NCBI GenBank assembly: GCA_020250175.1
Contig: JADCEN010000028.1
Span: 33,998 to 97,997, forward strand
Direction of reading: 5' to 3'
DNA length: 64,000 bases
Source: Rhodobacter sp.
Lineage (GTDB): Bacteria > Pseudomonadota > Alphaproteobacteria > Rhodobacterales > Rhodobacteraceae
Program-made: the position numbers and the translations under genes
Notes under the pieces: model-generated
Seen by the model: only the letters and a program-made list of their open reading frames with translations
Databases searched by the model: none
What the model was told of the DNA's origin: nothing
Part shown: positions 1 through 8,385 of the stretch, piece by piece
How the letters are laid out: each line of letters begins with the position of its first letter
Position numbering within the stretch: position 1 is the first letter of the stretch

Positions 1-539
1 TGATCGAGCAGCCGGATGGAAACGCCTTCGCCCCCCTCGGCCGGCCCGGCATGATCGATCACCACAAGGGCACCGTAATCGTCGGCCATGGCCCGCAGCA
101 GCCCGACAAACACATGCCCCACCCCCCGGAAGGGCGACAGGCAGGTCAGGGAAAAGCTGTCAGGGTCGGTACCGGCAAGATGCAGGGCAGGCAGATCAAG
201 ATCGGGCAGGGCAAGCCGCCCGCGGGCCGGAAGATCGTCCAGCGAATACAGGAAATCAACAAAGGTCACACCGCCGAAGCGCAGCAGGCGCCGCAGCCGC
301 TCGAGCGCAGGGTCGGCCACCAGGAAAATCCCCAGATCCTCAAGGATGGCCTCGCGCGGAAGGTTCAGCCTGCGCGAGGCGGCGGCCAGCACCATGTCCG
401 TCATCCGGTCTTCGTAGGTCAGCATCGTCTCGAAGGAAACGAAACCAAGCTGCGCGTCCCGCGCGATGTCCAGCCAGACCGAATTGCCATAGGTGCCGCG
501 CAAGAACATCTGGATGGATCGGTTGACAAGCCCGTGCAT
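1..539 (-). CDS. H-NOX-like (heme NO-binding domain) protein, 3' end outside the window
   Basis: About 179 N-terminal residues are visible; the gene runs off the left edge. The start MHGLVNRSIQMFLRGTYG and a later VFVGLLRAM segment resemble the H-NOX (HNOB) fold, which normally binds heme and senses NO or O2. Aligned by eye, the position of the proximal heme histidine (about 102-105) is Pro104 in LDDLPAR, and the YxSxR signature is changed to Cys133-x-Ser135-x-Phe137. Heme binding is therefore doubtful. In this family the domain is often joined to signalling modules, but any C-terminal partner is out of view. Family assignment is by sequence pattern only. Confidence 0.6.
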   Translation of the reverse strand, partial: MHGLVNRSIQMFLRGTYGNSVWLDIARDAQLGFVSFETMLTYEDRMTDMVLAAASRRLNLPREAILEDLGIFLVADPALERLRRLLRFGGVTFVDFLYSLDDLPARGRLALPDLDLPALHLAGTDPDSFSLTCLSPFRGVGHVFVGLLRAMADDYGALVVIDHAGPAEGGEGVSIRLLD

Positions 540-1332
540 GGAAAGCCCCAAAGGATAGGGCGCAGGCTAGGAGTCAAGCGTTAAGTAATTCTGAATCATG
601 GCCCGTCGGGGCGGCGCGCGGGCGACTTCCTGTGGCGGGTCGCAAAAAAAGCAGTTCGGCCACCGGCCTGGCGGGAAATCCCTGCTGATCCGGCAAAGAA
701 CGATGTGACGTTCCGGGCGGACCCCGAAACGGACCGTGCCTGACCTTGGTTTTCGGCCCCGGCGCAGGTCGCACACAGAACAAGGCATGACGCCGTGTGA
801 TGAATACAGAAGCTTACCAAGCTGGCGGGGGACATCAGGACAAAAGGAATGGTGCGACAGCGGCAGGCGCGGCGCCGCGAAACCTCTTCTTTGCCAGATG
901 CCAACGGACTGACGGATCGGGCAAAAAGGGACTTCTTCAGCACTTCAGGCGATTGCCCCGGCCCGGATCAAGAGCTTGACAGGCAGATCACGCCGAAACA
1001 GCATGGCAGGCATGGGCAGGCCTTCCTGTTGCCGGGCCCGGTCGCTTTTGGGGGGTGGGTCGATGGTTCGACGGGGTCTTGGCGCAGACGCGCGGCGTGC
1101 AGCGCTTTCTTGCGCCTTCGGGCGCGGCAGAACCGAGCTGCAGGGCAAGGGGTTGGCGCGCCAGGGTGCGCGAAACCGCCTTTGCAGGGGGTGTGCGTTG
1201 ACCTGCGAACCGCGTTGCATGGGCGATCCGCGCATGCAGATGCCGAACGCGTACCTTGCTGACCGGTTTGGGCTTTGCCACGGAATGGATGGCGGCTTCG
1301 TCCCGAAGGGCACCCCGATTTGGAGGCGTTTC
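540..1332. other. Long intergenic region, no convincing gene
   Basis: This stretch separates the H-NOX-like gene from the secreted orphan. Open frames here are Arg/Cys-rich, overlap on both strands and look non-coding. Around 640-700 there is a segment (AAAAAAGCAG, GGCGGGAAAT, GATCCGGCAAAG) resembling the sequence at 2920-2975, so part of it probably belongs to the REP-like family described there. The promoter of the downstream gene must lie here but no clear -35/-10 pair was picked out. Confidence 0.4.
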
Positions 1333-2829
1333 GTGAATTGGACCGCCGCCGCCGCAATCGCGCTGACGGGCAGCGGATTGCCCTCGGCTGTGCAGGCGCA
1401 ACCGGTTGATCCGGTCTGTCTTGAAGACCCTTCTGCGGGCTGCCTTGCCGAAGCGGCAGCGCGGGAATTCGCGGTCATCGATGATGCAGAGGTTTGGCAG
1501 TTCGACAACGTGCAGCGTCCAAATCTGGCGCAGGTTCTTGTCGAGACCGGAAGGGACAAGGATTTGGCCGTCTTTCTGGACAAGGCGGCTGGTGTGGCAC
1601 CCCTCGTCCATGAAAACGCAGTCGGCGCGGCCGCAGCGGCCTTCGTCAGGGCAGGAAAGCTGCCCCAGGCGCGCGCGCTGATTGCCGTTCCCCTGGACGG
1701 TGGAAACCTGTCTCACAGTGTTTTCAAGGAAGTAGGCTTCTCAATGGTTCGACGCGGCGATGTTGATGGCCTGATCTGGCTGGATACCGCGCTGGGTGAG
1801 ATTGCAAGCTCTGGGGCAACGTTGCCCTATTGGCCAGTATCTCGCGGGTTCATTCTTGACATGGTTCCGGACGCAGAACTGGCGGACAGATTGCTGGGCG
1901 GCGGGGCAGAGAATTGCGCCGAACTTCAAGGGGGTCAAAATCCATGGGTCAAAACTTGGGCCGCAACGCTGCAAGTCCCCGGCAATGACGATCTGATCGC
2001 GCTTCTGGGCCTGTGCTTCCGGACTCCCCTTTTCGTGGAGGGTTCGGCACCTTTGGGCGCATTCAATCCGTTCCTGGCGCCAATCAGAATCCAAGATCCG
2101 GCTTTGGAAGCAAAACTTCGCCGCGCGATCCTGGTGGGGGCTGGACTCGATACACAGGCCGAAGGGACGCGCCCGGAGGGTCTTGAGGTTCCCTACACCG
2201 CCCGGGCGGCAATCCTGACGCTGTTTGAGGCCAGGCAGGCGCAGGACCTTCTGGTGCATTGGATGACGCGCGGCTCTGGCGATGACGCGCTTGCGTCAGG
2301 CTATGCCTCGGCCCTGGGCACGGCGCTGGCCACGGGCAACAGGCCCGATCTGCTGCGGCAACTGTCAGACCCGCCGTCCGGCCCCGATTGGCAGACACGA
2401 GTCAACCTTGCGATGCTCTTTGCCGTCTACGGTGCCATTGCCGGTGACGAAGACTTGACTGCCGCTGCCCTCGATAGCACGGGCAACTACGACTGGGGCG
2501 ACAGCATCCGCCTTTTCATTGCGCGCCTTTTTGGGGCCGCTCCGTTCAACACCTGCCCAGAAACCCTTGCCGAAACATGGATCAAGCAACTTACTGTCCG
2601 CGTTCTTGCCGCCAATGACCATGAAGACGCGGCAATCCGGCTGGCAAGGGACCAGCTTTGTCCGGCAGAGCTTCCGGCGGGAGTGTTCGAGGTTGCGGTG
2701 CTGTCGCAGTCTCAGGACTTGCAGCAAGAGGCGCTCGCATTGGCCAGCCAGTTGGAAGACCGGAACGAACGCGCCCTGGCATTGGCCCAAATGGCCCGGA
2801 TCGCCCATCGCGCGGCGCAGTTTGACTGA
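1333..2829 (+). CDS. Predicted secreted protein of unknown function
   Basis: The frame is open from position 976, but I place the start at the GTG at 1333. It is preceded by TTGGAGG six bases upstream, and the product (498 aa) then begins with a clean signal peptide (VNWTAAAAIALTGSG...PSAVQA, cleavage near residue 22). The mature part is helical, Ala/Leu-rich, with loosely repeating segments that could form a TPR-like solenoid, and has scattered cysteines (VCLEDPSAGCLAEAA, NCAELQGG, LGLCF). It stands alone between two non-coding regions. I do not recognise a family; a periplasmic scaffold is only a guess. The gene is transcribed away from the H-NOX-like gene. Confidence 0.6.
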   Translation: MNWTAAAAIALTGSGLPSAVQAQPVDPVCLEDPSAGCLAEAAAREFAVIDDAEVWQFDNVQRPNLAQVLVETGRDKDLAVFLDKAAGVAPLVHENAVGAAAAAFVRAGKLPQARALIAVPLDGGNLSHSVFKEVGFSMVRRGDVDGLIWLDTALGEIASSGATLPYWPVSRGFILDMVPDAELADRLLGGGAENCAELQGGQNPWVKTWAATLQVPGNDDLIALLGLCFRTPLFVEGSAPLGAFNPFLAPIRIQDPALEAKLRRAILVGAGLDTQAEGTRPEGLEVPYTARAAILTLFEARQAQDLLVHWMTRGSGDDALASGYASALGTALATGNRPDLLRQLSDPPSGPDWQTRVNLAMLFAVYGAIAGDEDLTAAALDSTGNYDWGDSIRLFIARLFGAAPFNTCPETLAETWIKQLTVRVLAANDHEDAAIRLARDQLCPAELPAGVFEVAVLSQSQDLQQEALALASQLEDRNERALALAQMARIAHRAAQFD

Positions 2830-3277
2830 GCCTTCAGAGGCGCAGAGGAAAACGGTCGGGCTGCGCACCCGTTGACGGTCAGGGCCGGGAAGCGACGTTT
2901 GCGGCGCTTTTGACAGGGTGCTGAAAAAGCAATCCGACCGCCTGCCTGCCGGGAAAATCTTCCCGATCCGGGGAAAGGGATTGCCCCTTTGGGCGGGATC
3001 AGGAAACGCATGCGTTTCCCCCGCCCGCGCGGGACGCCGCCACAAAGACCGGTACCACCCGCACCAACAGAGGCCAGCGCCCGACCCGGCGGGCGAGAAG
3101 CGCCCGCCGAGGGCGGGGCGGGCCAAGGGTCAGCGTGGCGCTGTCGCTGGGGCTGCGGCCCCTGCCGGGATGCGCAAGGCGCGCGCGGGCGGACGAGTTT
3201 CCCGCATTCCGACCGGCAGCCCATGCGACCGGCACCTTCTCAGCACCCCAGGGGCTTTCCGGGGCGGGTCATCGCGT
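2830..3277. repeat. REP-like GC-rich repeat region (copy A)
   Basis: This gene-free stretch contains imperfect palindromes. One is GGGCGGG...AAACGCATGCGTTT...CCCGCCC around 2991-3026. Another is the perfect hairpin GGCGGGCG-AGAAG-CGCCCGCC at 3088-3108, preceded by a block reading CAACAGAGGCCAGCGCCCG. Matching blocks occur at about 63560-63660 and 63750-63890, so this is a dispersed repeat family. No transposase lies next to it. It sits between the convergent ends of the orphan secreted gene and the MttB-family gene and could also serve as a terminator region. Confidence 0.6.
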
Positions 3278-4834
3278 CTAGAAATCCGTGGGCGCGCCGC
3301 CTTCCTGCTTGCGCTTCGCCACGAAGCGGCGCAGTTCCTCCTGGTGGTCGCCGTTCATGTCCGGTGCCTCGAACTCGGCCAGGATCGCCTTGTAAATCCG
3401 GTGGGCACGCTCGGGCGTCCAGACGGCACCATCGCTTTCCCAAGCCTCGAAGTTGCGCCAGTCCGATGCAAAAGGCGCGTAGAAAGCGGTTGAATAGCGG
3501 TCCTGCGTGTGCTGGCAGCCAAAGTAATGCCCGCCGGGACCCACCTCGCGGATCGCATCCAGCGCGATGTCATCTTCGGTTGTCGCAAAGGTTGCCTCTT
3601 CGAAATAGCGCTGGATCATCTGCAGCACTTCGCAATCCATCACGAATTTCTCCGGGCTGGCGATCAGCCCGCCTTCAAGCCATCCGGCCGCATGATAGAC
3701 TATGTGGGTGCGCGACTGCACGGCGGCCCAAAGGCTGTTCGAGGTTTCCCACATCGCCTGCCCGTCCGGCACATTGGCGGCGCAGACGCCCGAAGACCGC
3801 AGCGGCAGCTTGTAGTACCGCGCCAGCTGCCCGGTCATCTGGGTGGCGCGCATGTATTCCGGCGTTCCGAAGGCCGGTGCCCCCGATTTCATGTCGACGT
3901 TGGAGGTGAAGGTGCCGATGGCCACGGGACAGCCCGGATTGATGTATTGCAGAAGCGCAATCGCTGCCAGCCCTTCGGCCAGCGACAGCGCCACGGCCCC
4001 GGACATGGTCACGGGAGCCATGGCGCCTGCAAGGGTGAAAGGCGTCACGATCACCGGCTGGCCGCGGCGGGCCAGGCGCATGGCCCCGTCCAGCATCGGA
4101 TAGTCGTGCTTGAGCGGCGAGACCGAGTTGATGTTGGTATACATCCGGGGCCGGGCGTTGAACTCCTCATGCGTCAGCCCGCCCGCGATGCGCGTCATTT
4201 CCATCACATCTTCGACGCGCTCGGCACCCAGCGAATAGGCATGCACCACCTTGTCGGTCAGTGTCAGCTTTTCGTACAGGCAATCAAGGTGCCGGATGGA
4301 AGGATGGATGTCGATCGGCTCCACCGGATAGCCGCCGGCCACATGGATGCAGTTGAAATACTGCGTCAGCTTCATGAATTCCTTGAACGTGCCGAAATCG
4401 CCGGACCGCTTGCCGCGTTCCAGATCCCAGGCATTCGGCGGCGAGGATACATTGACAAACACCATGTGCCTGCCGCCGATGATGACCTCGCGTTCGGGGT
4501 TGCGCGGGGTGATCGTGAAGCTTTCCGGCGCGGTCTTCAGCATCTCCGTCACGAAATCCTCGTCCATGCGGACATTCGTGCCGTCAACCCTGCAACCGGC
4601 CTTGCGCAGGATGTCAACCGCGTCGGGGTTGAGAAACTCGATCCCGATTTCCTTGAGGATCCTCATGCAGCCCCGGTGAATGGCCATCACACCATCGATG
4701 TCCAAAGGTTCGGTCGGGCGGTCGGGGTTGACGGGAATGCGCCAGGGCATCTGATCGATCGCGGCGGTTCCGGCGCGCTGCTTGTTGCCCGCACGGCCCC
4801 CGGCGCGGCGTCTGCGGCCTGCATCCTCGTTCAT
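3278..4834 (-). CDS. Trimethylamine methyltransferase family protein (MttB-like, non-pyrrolysine)
   Basis: The 518-aa product matches the MttB superfamily of cobamide-dependent methylamine methyltransferases: PLDIDGVMAIHRGCMRILKE near the N-terminus, GGYPVEP, SPLKHDYPMLDGAM, and the C-terminal AIREVGPGGHYFGCQHTQ. Members transfer a methyl group from quaternary or tertiary amines to a corrinoid protein. The frame has no in-frame stop, so it is a non-pyrrolysine member; such homologues are known to act on glycine betaine and related betaines, and the substrate here cannot be read from sequence. The start at MNEDAGRR is chosen because GGGGGAAC lies upstream; the longer extension looks non-coding. 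No corrinoid protein or reductive activator is adjacent. Confidence 0.85.
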   Translation of the reverse strand: MNEDAGRRRRAGGRAGNKQRAGTAAIDQMPWRIPVNPDRPTEPLDIDGVMAIHRGCMRILKEIGIEFLNPDAVDILRKAGCRVDGTNVRMDEDFVTEMLKTAPESFTITPRNPEREVIIGGRHMVFVNVSSPPNAWDLERGKRSGDFGTFKEFMKLTQYFNCIHVAGGYPVEPIDIHPSIRHLDCLYEKLTLTDKVVHAYSLGAERVEDVMEMTRIAGGLTHEEFNARPRMYTNINSVSPLKHDYPMLDGAMRLARRGQPVIVTPFTLAGAMAPVTMSGAVALSLAEGLAAIALLQYINPGCPVAIGTFTSNVDMKSGAPAFGTPEYMRATQMTGQLARYYKLPLRSSGVCAANVPDGQAMWETSNSLWAAVQSRTHIVYHAAGWLEGGLIASPEKFVMDCEVLQMIQRYFEEATFATTEDDIALDAIREVGPGGHYFGCQHTQDRYSTAFYAPFASDWRNFEAWESDGAVWTPERAHRIYKAILAEFEAPDMNGDHQEELRRFVAKRKQEGGAPTDF

Positions 4835-4957
4835 CGCTGTTCCCCCGGCGTTACGGTCACGTCCCCAGGGTGCAGATTGACCGAAGGGAACCCCGGATGG
4901 GAACCTGTTTTCCGACGCAACCATGTCGTTTTTGTCGCGCCACGCGGCCAGGCACCG

Positions 4958-5653
4958 TCACAAGGCGCGTTGGGCATCGATCCAGCCGGGCAGCGCCCCG
5001 ATATCGGGCAGCACCGCTTCGGCCAGCGGAGCCAGGTCTGCGGCCGGCGCGATTCCGGTCAGCACCGCGACGGGGCGCATCCCGGCGGCCCTGCCCGCCA
5101 TCAGATCATGCCGGCTGTCGCCCACCATCAGCACGCGCGCGGGGTCCAGCCCGGTCTGCGCCGCAAAGGCCAGCAACATGCCCGGACCCGGCTTGGCCCC
5201 GTGCCCGGAATCATAGCCGGCCACCATTTCAAAAAACCCCGCCACGTCCTGCGCCAGAAGATGGGCCCGGGCCGAAGTCTCGACATCATTTGTGGCAACG
5301 CCAAGCCGCAGGCCACGGCTGCGCAGCGCCTGCAGCAACGGGCGCAGCGGAACCGCCGGCATCATGTCGGCAGCGCCGGCAAGCCGGTTCAGCCGGGCTT
5401 CCAGCCCGGTCCGGGTCAGCCCCGGCAGCAGGGGCAGAAGGACATCGGCAATCTCGGCGGTCGAGGCGGCAATCACCGGGCTGTCGGCGAAGAAATCGCC
5501 CGTCGCGGGAGTGAACCCAAGCGCATCGGCCAGCGCTGCGGCATGACCGGGGCCTGTCGCAAGGTCTGCCAGCACCCCCTGCACCCAGCCGCCCCAGCTT
5601 CGCCGGAAATCAAACAGGGTCCCGTCCTTGTCAAACACGATACCGTCGATCAT
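4958..5653 (-). CDS. HAD-family hydrolase (phosphoglycolate phosphatase-like)
   Basis: The 231-aa product shows the HAD motifs in order: DKDGTLFDF (nucleophile and acid aspartates) at the N-terminus, GVATNDVE (motif II Thr/Asn), KPGPGML (motif III Lys) and GDSRHDLMAG (motif IV). The helical cap between motifs I and II is the phosphoglycolate phosphatase type. It probably dephosphorylates a small metabolite such as 2-phosphoglycolate in the cytoplasm; specificity is not certain. The ATG in front of IDGIVFDKDG is the start because it places motif I in its usual position; earlier in-frame starts add a low-quality extension. It lies between the MttB-like and DUF3572 genes on the same strand. Confidence 0.85.
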   Translation of the reverse strand: MIDGIVFDKDGTLFDFRRSWGGWVQGVLADLATGPGHAAALADALGFTPATGDFFADSPVIAASTAEIADVLLPLLPGLTRTGLEARLNRLAGAADMMPAVPLRPLLQALRSRGLRLGVATNDVETSARAHLLAQDVAGFFEMVAGYDSGHGAKPGPGMLLAFAAQTGLDPARVLMVGDSRHDLMAGRAAGMRPVAVLTGIAPAADLAPLAEAVLPDIGALPGWIDAQRAL

Positions 5654-5725
5654 CGCCGCCCCCGCCACCATTGCGGGTACGGTGGCCCGCGCCGCCAGGG
5701 AATGCAATCCTTGCCCTTGCCCGGG

Positions 5726-6010
5726 TCACGTCCAGTGCCCGGCCTGACCGCCGGGAAGAAAGGCCCGCGCCGTCAACGGGTCGGTATACCTGTGCCCGGT
5801 TGCGTCGCAAAAGGCGATCACCGAGGCGTCATCGGACAGGACGAAATCAAGGACCGACGCCAGAAAAGCCGGATCGCCCGCCGCACCGGACATATCCGCA
5901 AGCGATGCCCCGCTGGCCGCCAGAAACTGCGCCAACAGCGCGTCATTGCCCGCAAGCCAGCCCAGCGCCTGCAAAGCCAGCAGTTCGGCGGCGTCTTCCC
6001 GGGATGGCAT
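5726..6010 (-). CDS. DUF3572 family protein
   Basis: A small 94-aa protein with the DUF3572 pattern common in alphaproteobacteria: ALGWLAGNDALLAQFL, then GDPAFLASVLDFVLSDD, FCDATG, and a C-terminal LPGG..HWT. Function is unknown. It is divergent from the diguanylate cyclase gene, a neighbourhood often seen with pleD-like genes in this order (from memory). The start MPSREDAAELLALQ is chosen because it gives the usual family length of about 90-95 residues. It has no signal peptide or membrane segment and is likely cytoplasmic. Confidence 0.85.
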   Translation of the reverse strand: MPSREDAAELLALQALGWLAGNDALLAQFLAASGASLADMSGAAGDPAFLASVLDFVLSDDASVIAFCDATGHRYTDPLTARAFLPGGQAGHWT

Positions 6011-6108
6011 TGTGACGGCCCCCTGCAACGTGGCGGTTTCCGCAAAGGATTCCTTAACCAATCCCGCGCAGAGTGAACGCAAAGCAAATGCAGGTAAAGC
6101 AAGCAACC

Positions 6109-7500
6109 ATGGCGGGCCGGATCCTCATCATTGACGACGTGGCAACGAACCGCATCGTGCTCAAGGTCCGGCTGACCGAGGCGCGGTATGACGTGCTGGT
6201 GGCGGAAGATGCCGCGACTGGCCTTCAGCTTGCGCGCAGCCGCCTTCCCAACCTTATTCTTCTGGATGGCAGCCTTCCCGAACCCGGGGGCGCGGCGATT
6301 TTGCGGTGCCTGCGGGATGACCCTGCCACGACCGGCATCCCCGTGATCGTGATGCTGGCCTGCAATGATCCGGCATCCCGCCTTGCCGCGCTGCAGGCCG
6401 GGGCGGATGATGTGATGGCCAAACCGATGGATGAGCTGCGCATGCTGGCACGGCTGCGCGCCCTGCTGCGCTCTTGCGGCATGACGGAAGAGATGAAGGC
6501 GCGGGACGCGGCCCTTGGCCCCATAGGGATGACCGAAGCGCCCGGCAGCTTTGATCGGCCCGGTCTGGTGGCGCTGGTCGCGGAAAAACCGGCACAGGCG
6601 ATGCCGCTGCGCAGCGCCCTTGCCCGGCACATGCCCGACAGCCTGGTGATCCAGACACGCGATGCCGCGCTTGACATCGATTCCGAACCTGCCCGTCCTT
6701 GCCCGGATGTCTATGTTATCCGCGCGGATCTTGCGGCCAAAGGGGACGGTTTGCGTCTTATGTCGGATCTGCGAAGCCGCAGCGACACGCGCAACACGGC
6801 GGTTTGCGTTCTGCTCCGCTCCCCCTCCGAAAGCGAGGCGGCGATGGCCTTTGACCTGGGGGCGGATGATGTGATCGACGCAGGGTCTGATCCGCGCGAA
6901 GTTGCCGTGCGGTTACGCCGGCTTCTGGACCGGAAGCGGCGCGATGACCGGCTGCGCGCCACGCTGAGCGATGGATTGCGCCTTGCGGTGATCGATCCGC
7001 TGACGGGTCTGTTCAACCGGCGCTACGCGCTGGCGCAGCTCGGGCGGATCGCTGACCGCGCCCGGCAGGGCGAAACCGGCTTCGCCGTGCTGGTCATCGA
7101 TCTTGACCGGTTCAAGGCGGTCAATGACGCCTTCGGCCATGCCGCCGGCGATTGCGTACTGGTGGAAGTGGCCCGCAGGCTTTCCCTCAATCTGCGCGCC
7201 GGTGATCTTCTGGGCCGGATCGGCGGTGAAGAGTTTATCGTCGCCCTGCCGCAGACCACGTTTGCCAGCGCCCTGGCCCTGGCCAAACGGCTTTGTGCGG
7301 CGGTGCAATCGGTGCCGGTCCGCATAGACGCGGCCACTGCGATCCCGGTCACGATTTCCATCGGTCTGGCCGTGTCCGGGCAAAGCTCACCTGCGGGGGC
7401 GGAACCCGTCACGGCCGCCCTTGCCCGGGCCGACCGCGCCCTGCTGCGGGCAAAGGCCGACGGGCGCAATCAGGTAACAACTGACCGGTCCGCCGCATAG
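6109..7500 (+). CDS. pleD: PleD-type response regulator diguanylate cyclase
   Basis: The domain order is REC-REC-GGDEF (463 aa), as in PleD. REC1 keeps the acidic pair (Asp9, Asp10), the phospho-acceptor Asp53 (LILLDGSLPEPGG) and the Lys in MAKPMDEL. REC2 (PDVYVIRADLAAKG) lacks a clear acceptor aspartate and is probably a dimerisation module. The catalytic loop GGEEF is at about 372-376, preceded by RAGD, which fits the RxxD inhibitory site. It should make c-di-GMP from GTP after phosphorylation and be product-inhibited. I chose the ATG before AGRILIIDD; earlier ATGs at 6073 and 6088 are alternatives. An EAL-domain gene at 50.6 kb could oppose it. Confidence 0.9.
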   Translation: MAGRILIIDDVATNRIVLKVRLTEARYDVLVAEDAATGLQLARSRLPNLILLDGSLPEPGGAAILRCLRDDPATTGIPVIVMLACNDPASRLAALQAGADDVMAKPMDELRMLARLRALLRSCGMTEEMKARDAALGPIGMTEAPGSFDRPGLVALVAEKPAQAMPLRSALARHMPDSLVIQTRDAALDIDSEPARPCPDVYVIRADLAAKGDGLRLMSDLRSRSDTRNTAVCVLLRSPSESEAAMAFDLGADDVIDAGSDPREVAVRLRRLLDRKRRDDRLRATLSDGLRLAVIDPLTGLFNRRYALAQLGRIADRARQGETGFAVLVIDLDRFKAVNDAFGHAAGDCVLVEVARRLSLNLRAGDLLGRIGGEEFIVALPQTTFASALALAKRLCAAVQSVPVRIDAATAIPVTISIGLAVSGQSSPAGAEPVTAALARADRALLRAKADGRNQVTTDRSAA

Positions 7501-7504
7501 GCGG

Positions 7505-8026
7505 TCATTCGTGCGGCGCAGGGCGCGGGTTGGTCTGGCCACCGCGCGCCATCATCGCTTCCAGACGGTCGGCAAAGCGGGCCCGGTCACCGGGGGACAT
7601 GGCAATGATGTGATCGGCCAGCAGGCGCTGGCCCAGGTCCAGACGTTCCTGCCCGCGCTGCCGCAACCGGTTGAACGCCGCGCGCAGCTCGGCTTCCTGC
7701 AGGGGCTCGGTGCGCAGGAGCTGCAGCAGGGTCCCGACCTCGGTGCGCATCATCTGGCGCATGGCCCGTGGATTGCCCCCGTCCTGCAGAAAGGCGCGGC
7801 GCAATTCCTGCCGGTCCTGCGGCGACAGCGCGTCCGTGAACGGGCCAAAGCCGATATCGCGCACATCCGGCCGGCCCCGGTCCCCGGCCCCGCGCAGGGC
7901 AGCGCCCCCCAGCATCCCCAGCACGCCAAGGTTGACGGCAAGCGATACAGCCAGAAGCAGCTTCATCCATCGCGGGATGCCAGAGGGCGGCACAGGGCCG
8001 ACGGGGGCTTTGGGTGTGTCGGTCAT
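7505..8026 (-). CDS. Periplasmic heavy-metal-resistance-type (CpxP/Spy-like) protein
   Basis: The 173-aa product has an N-terminal membrane anchor (WMKLLLAVSLAVNLGVLGML), then a helical domain with LSPQDRQELRRAFL and a second MSPGDRARFADRLEAMM repeat, typical of the Metal_resist/CpxP-like group of periplasmic helical hairpins. It is the last gene of a run with an ECF sigma factor and an anti-sigma-like membrane protein, ending about one base from the preceding gene. It probably acts as a periplasmic stress sensor or chaperone; metal specificity cannot be inferred. Its stop faces the convergent diguanylate cyclase stop. Confidence 0.75.
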   Translation of the reverse strand: MTDTPKAPVGPVPPSGIPRWMKLLLAVSLAVNLGVLGMLGGAALRGAGDRGRPDVRDIGFGPFTDALSPQDRQELRRAFLQDGGNPRAMRQMMRTEVGTLLQLLRTEPLQEAELRAAFNRLRQRGQERLDLGQRLLADHIIAMSPGDRARFADRLEAMMARGGQTNPRPAPHE

Positions 8027-8027
8027 C

Positions 8028-8384
8028 TCATCCCTCCGGGCCGAAGGTATCCAGCGACGGGATCAGTTCGATCGCCACCAGGCCCGCGTCCGCCACGAAG
8101 GCATCCGACAGGGTCCGGGTCAGCGTCAGGACCGGGGCCGGTTGCGCAAACCCAAGCCACAGGCCCGCCAGGGTGGCCGTGGCCAGCCCGGCCAGAACGC
8201 CATTGCCACCCATCGCGGCGATCCAGCCCGGCCATCGCCGCCGCCGGGCAGGTATCGGGGCCGGTTTGAACCCGGCCTGAACCGCATCGGCCTGCCCGAT
8301 GATGCGTTCGGCAAGACCGGCAGAGGGCATTGGGCGCTGGGCGCGCGCTGTTGCGAAAAGACCTTCCAGATCGGTATCCTGCAT
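8028..8384 (-). CDS. Anti-sigma-factor-like membrane protein
   Basis: A short protein (118 aa from MQDTDLEGLF) with a cytoplasmic N-terminal part, an Arg-rich stop (ARRRRWPGW), one transmembrane segment (about NGVLAGLATATLAGLWLGFA) and a short outer tail. It starts directly after the ECF sigma gene and precedes the periplasmic metal-resistance-type gene by one base. Position and topology fit an anti-sigma factor holding the upstream sigma factor. No ZAS zinc motif is visible, so this is a context-based call. An ATG at 8408 would overlap the sigma gene and is less likely. Confidence 0.6.
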   Translation of the reverse strand: MQDTDLEGLFATARAQRPMPSAGLAERIIGQADAVQAGFKPAPIPARRRRWPGWIAAMGGNGVLAGLATATLAGLWLGFAQPAPVLTLTRTLSDAFVADAGLVAIELIPSLDTFGPEG

Positions 8385-8385
8385 C

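Noticed and set aside
976..1332. In-frame upstream extension of the secreted orphan
   Set aside because: The extension is Arg/Cys-rich without homology, while a ribosome site and signal peptide mark the start at 1333.
3278..4834. Possible pyrrolysine-containing MttB
   Set aside because: There is no in-frame amber codon and no pyl genes nearby, so it is a non-pyrrolysine homologue.
3509..6076. Very long plus-strand open frame (over 850 codons) opposite the MttB-like and HAD genes
   Set aside because: It is antisense to two well-supported genes, is His/Arg/Gln-rich and has no recognisable domain; high GC makes such shadow frames common.
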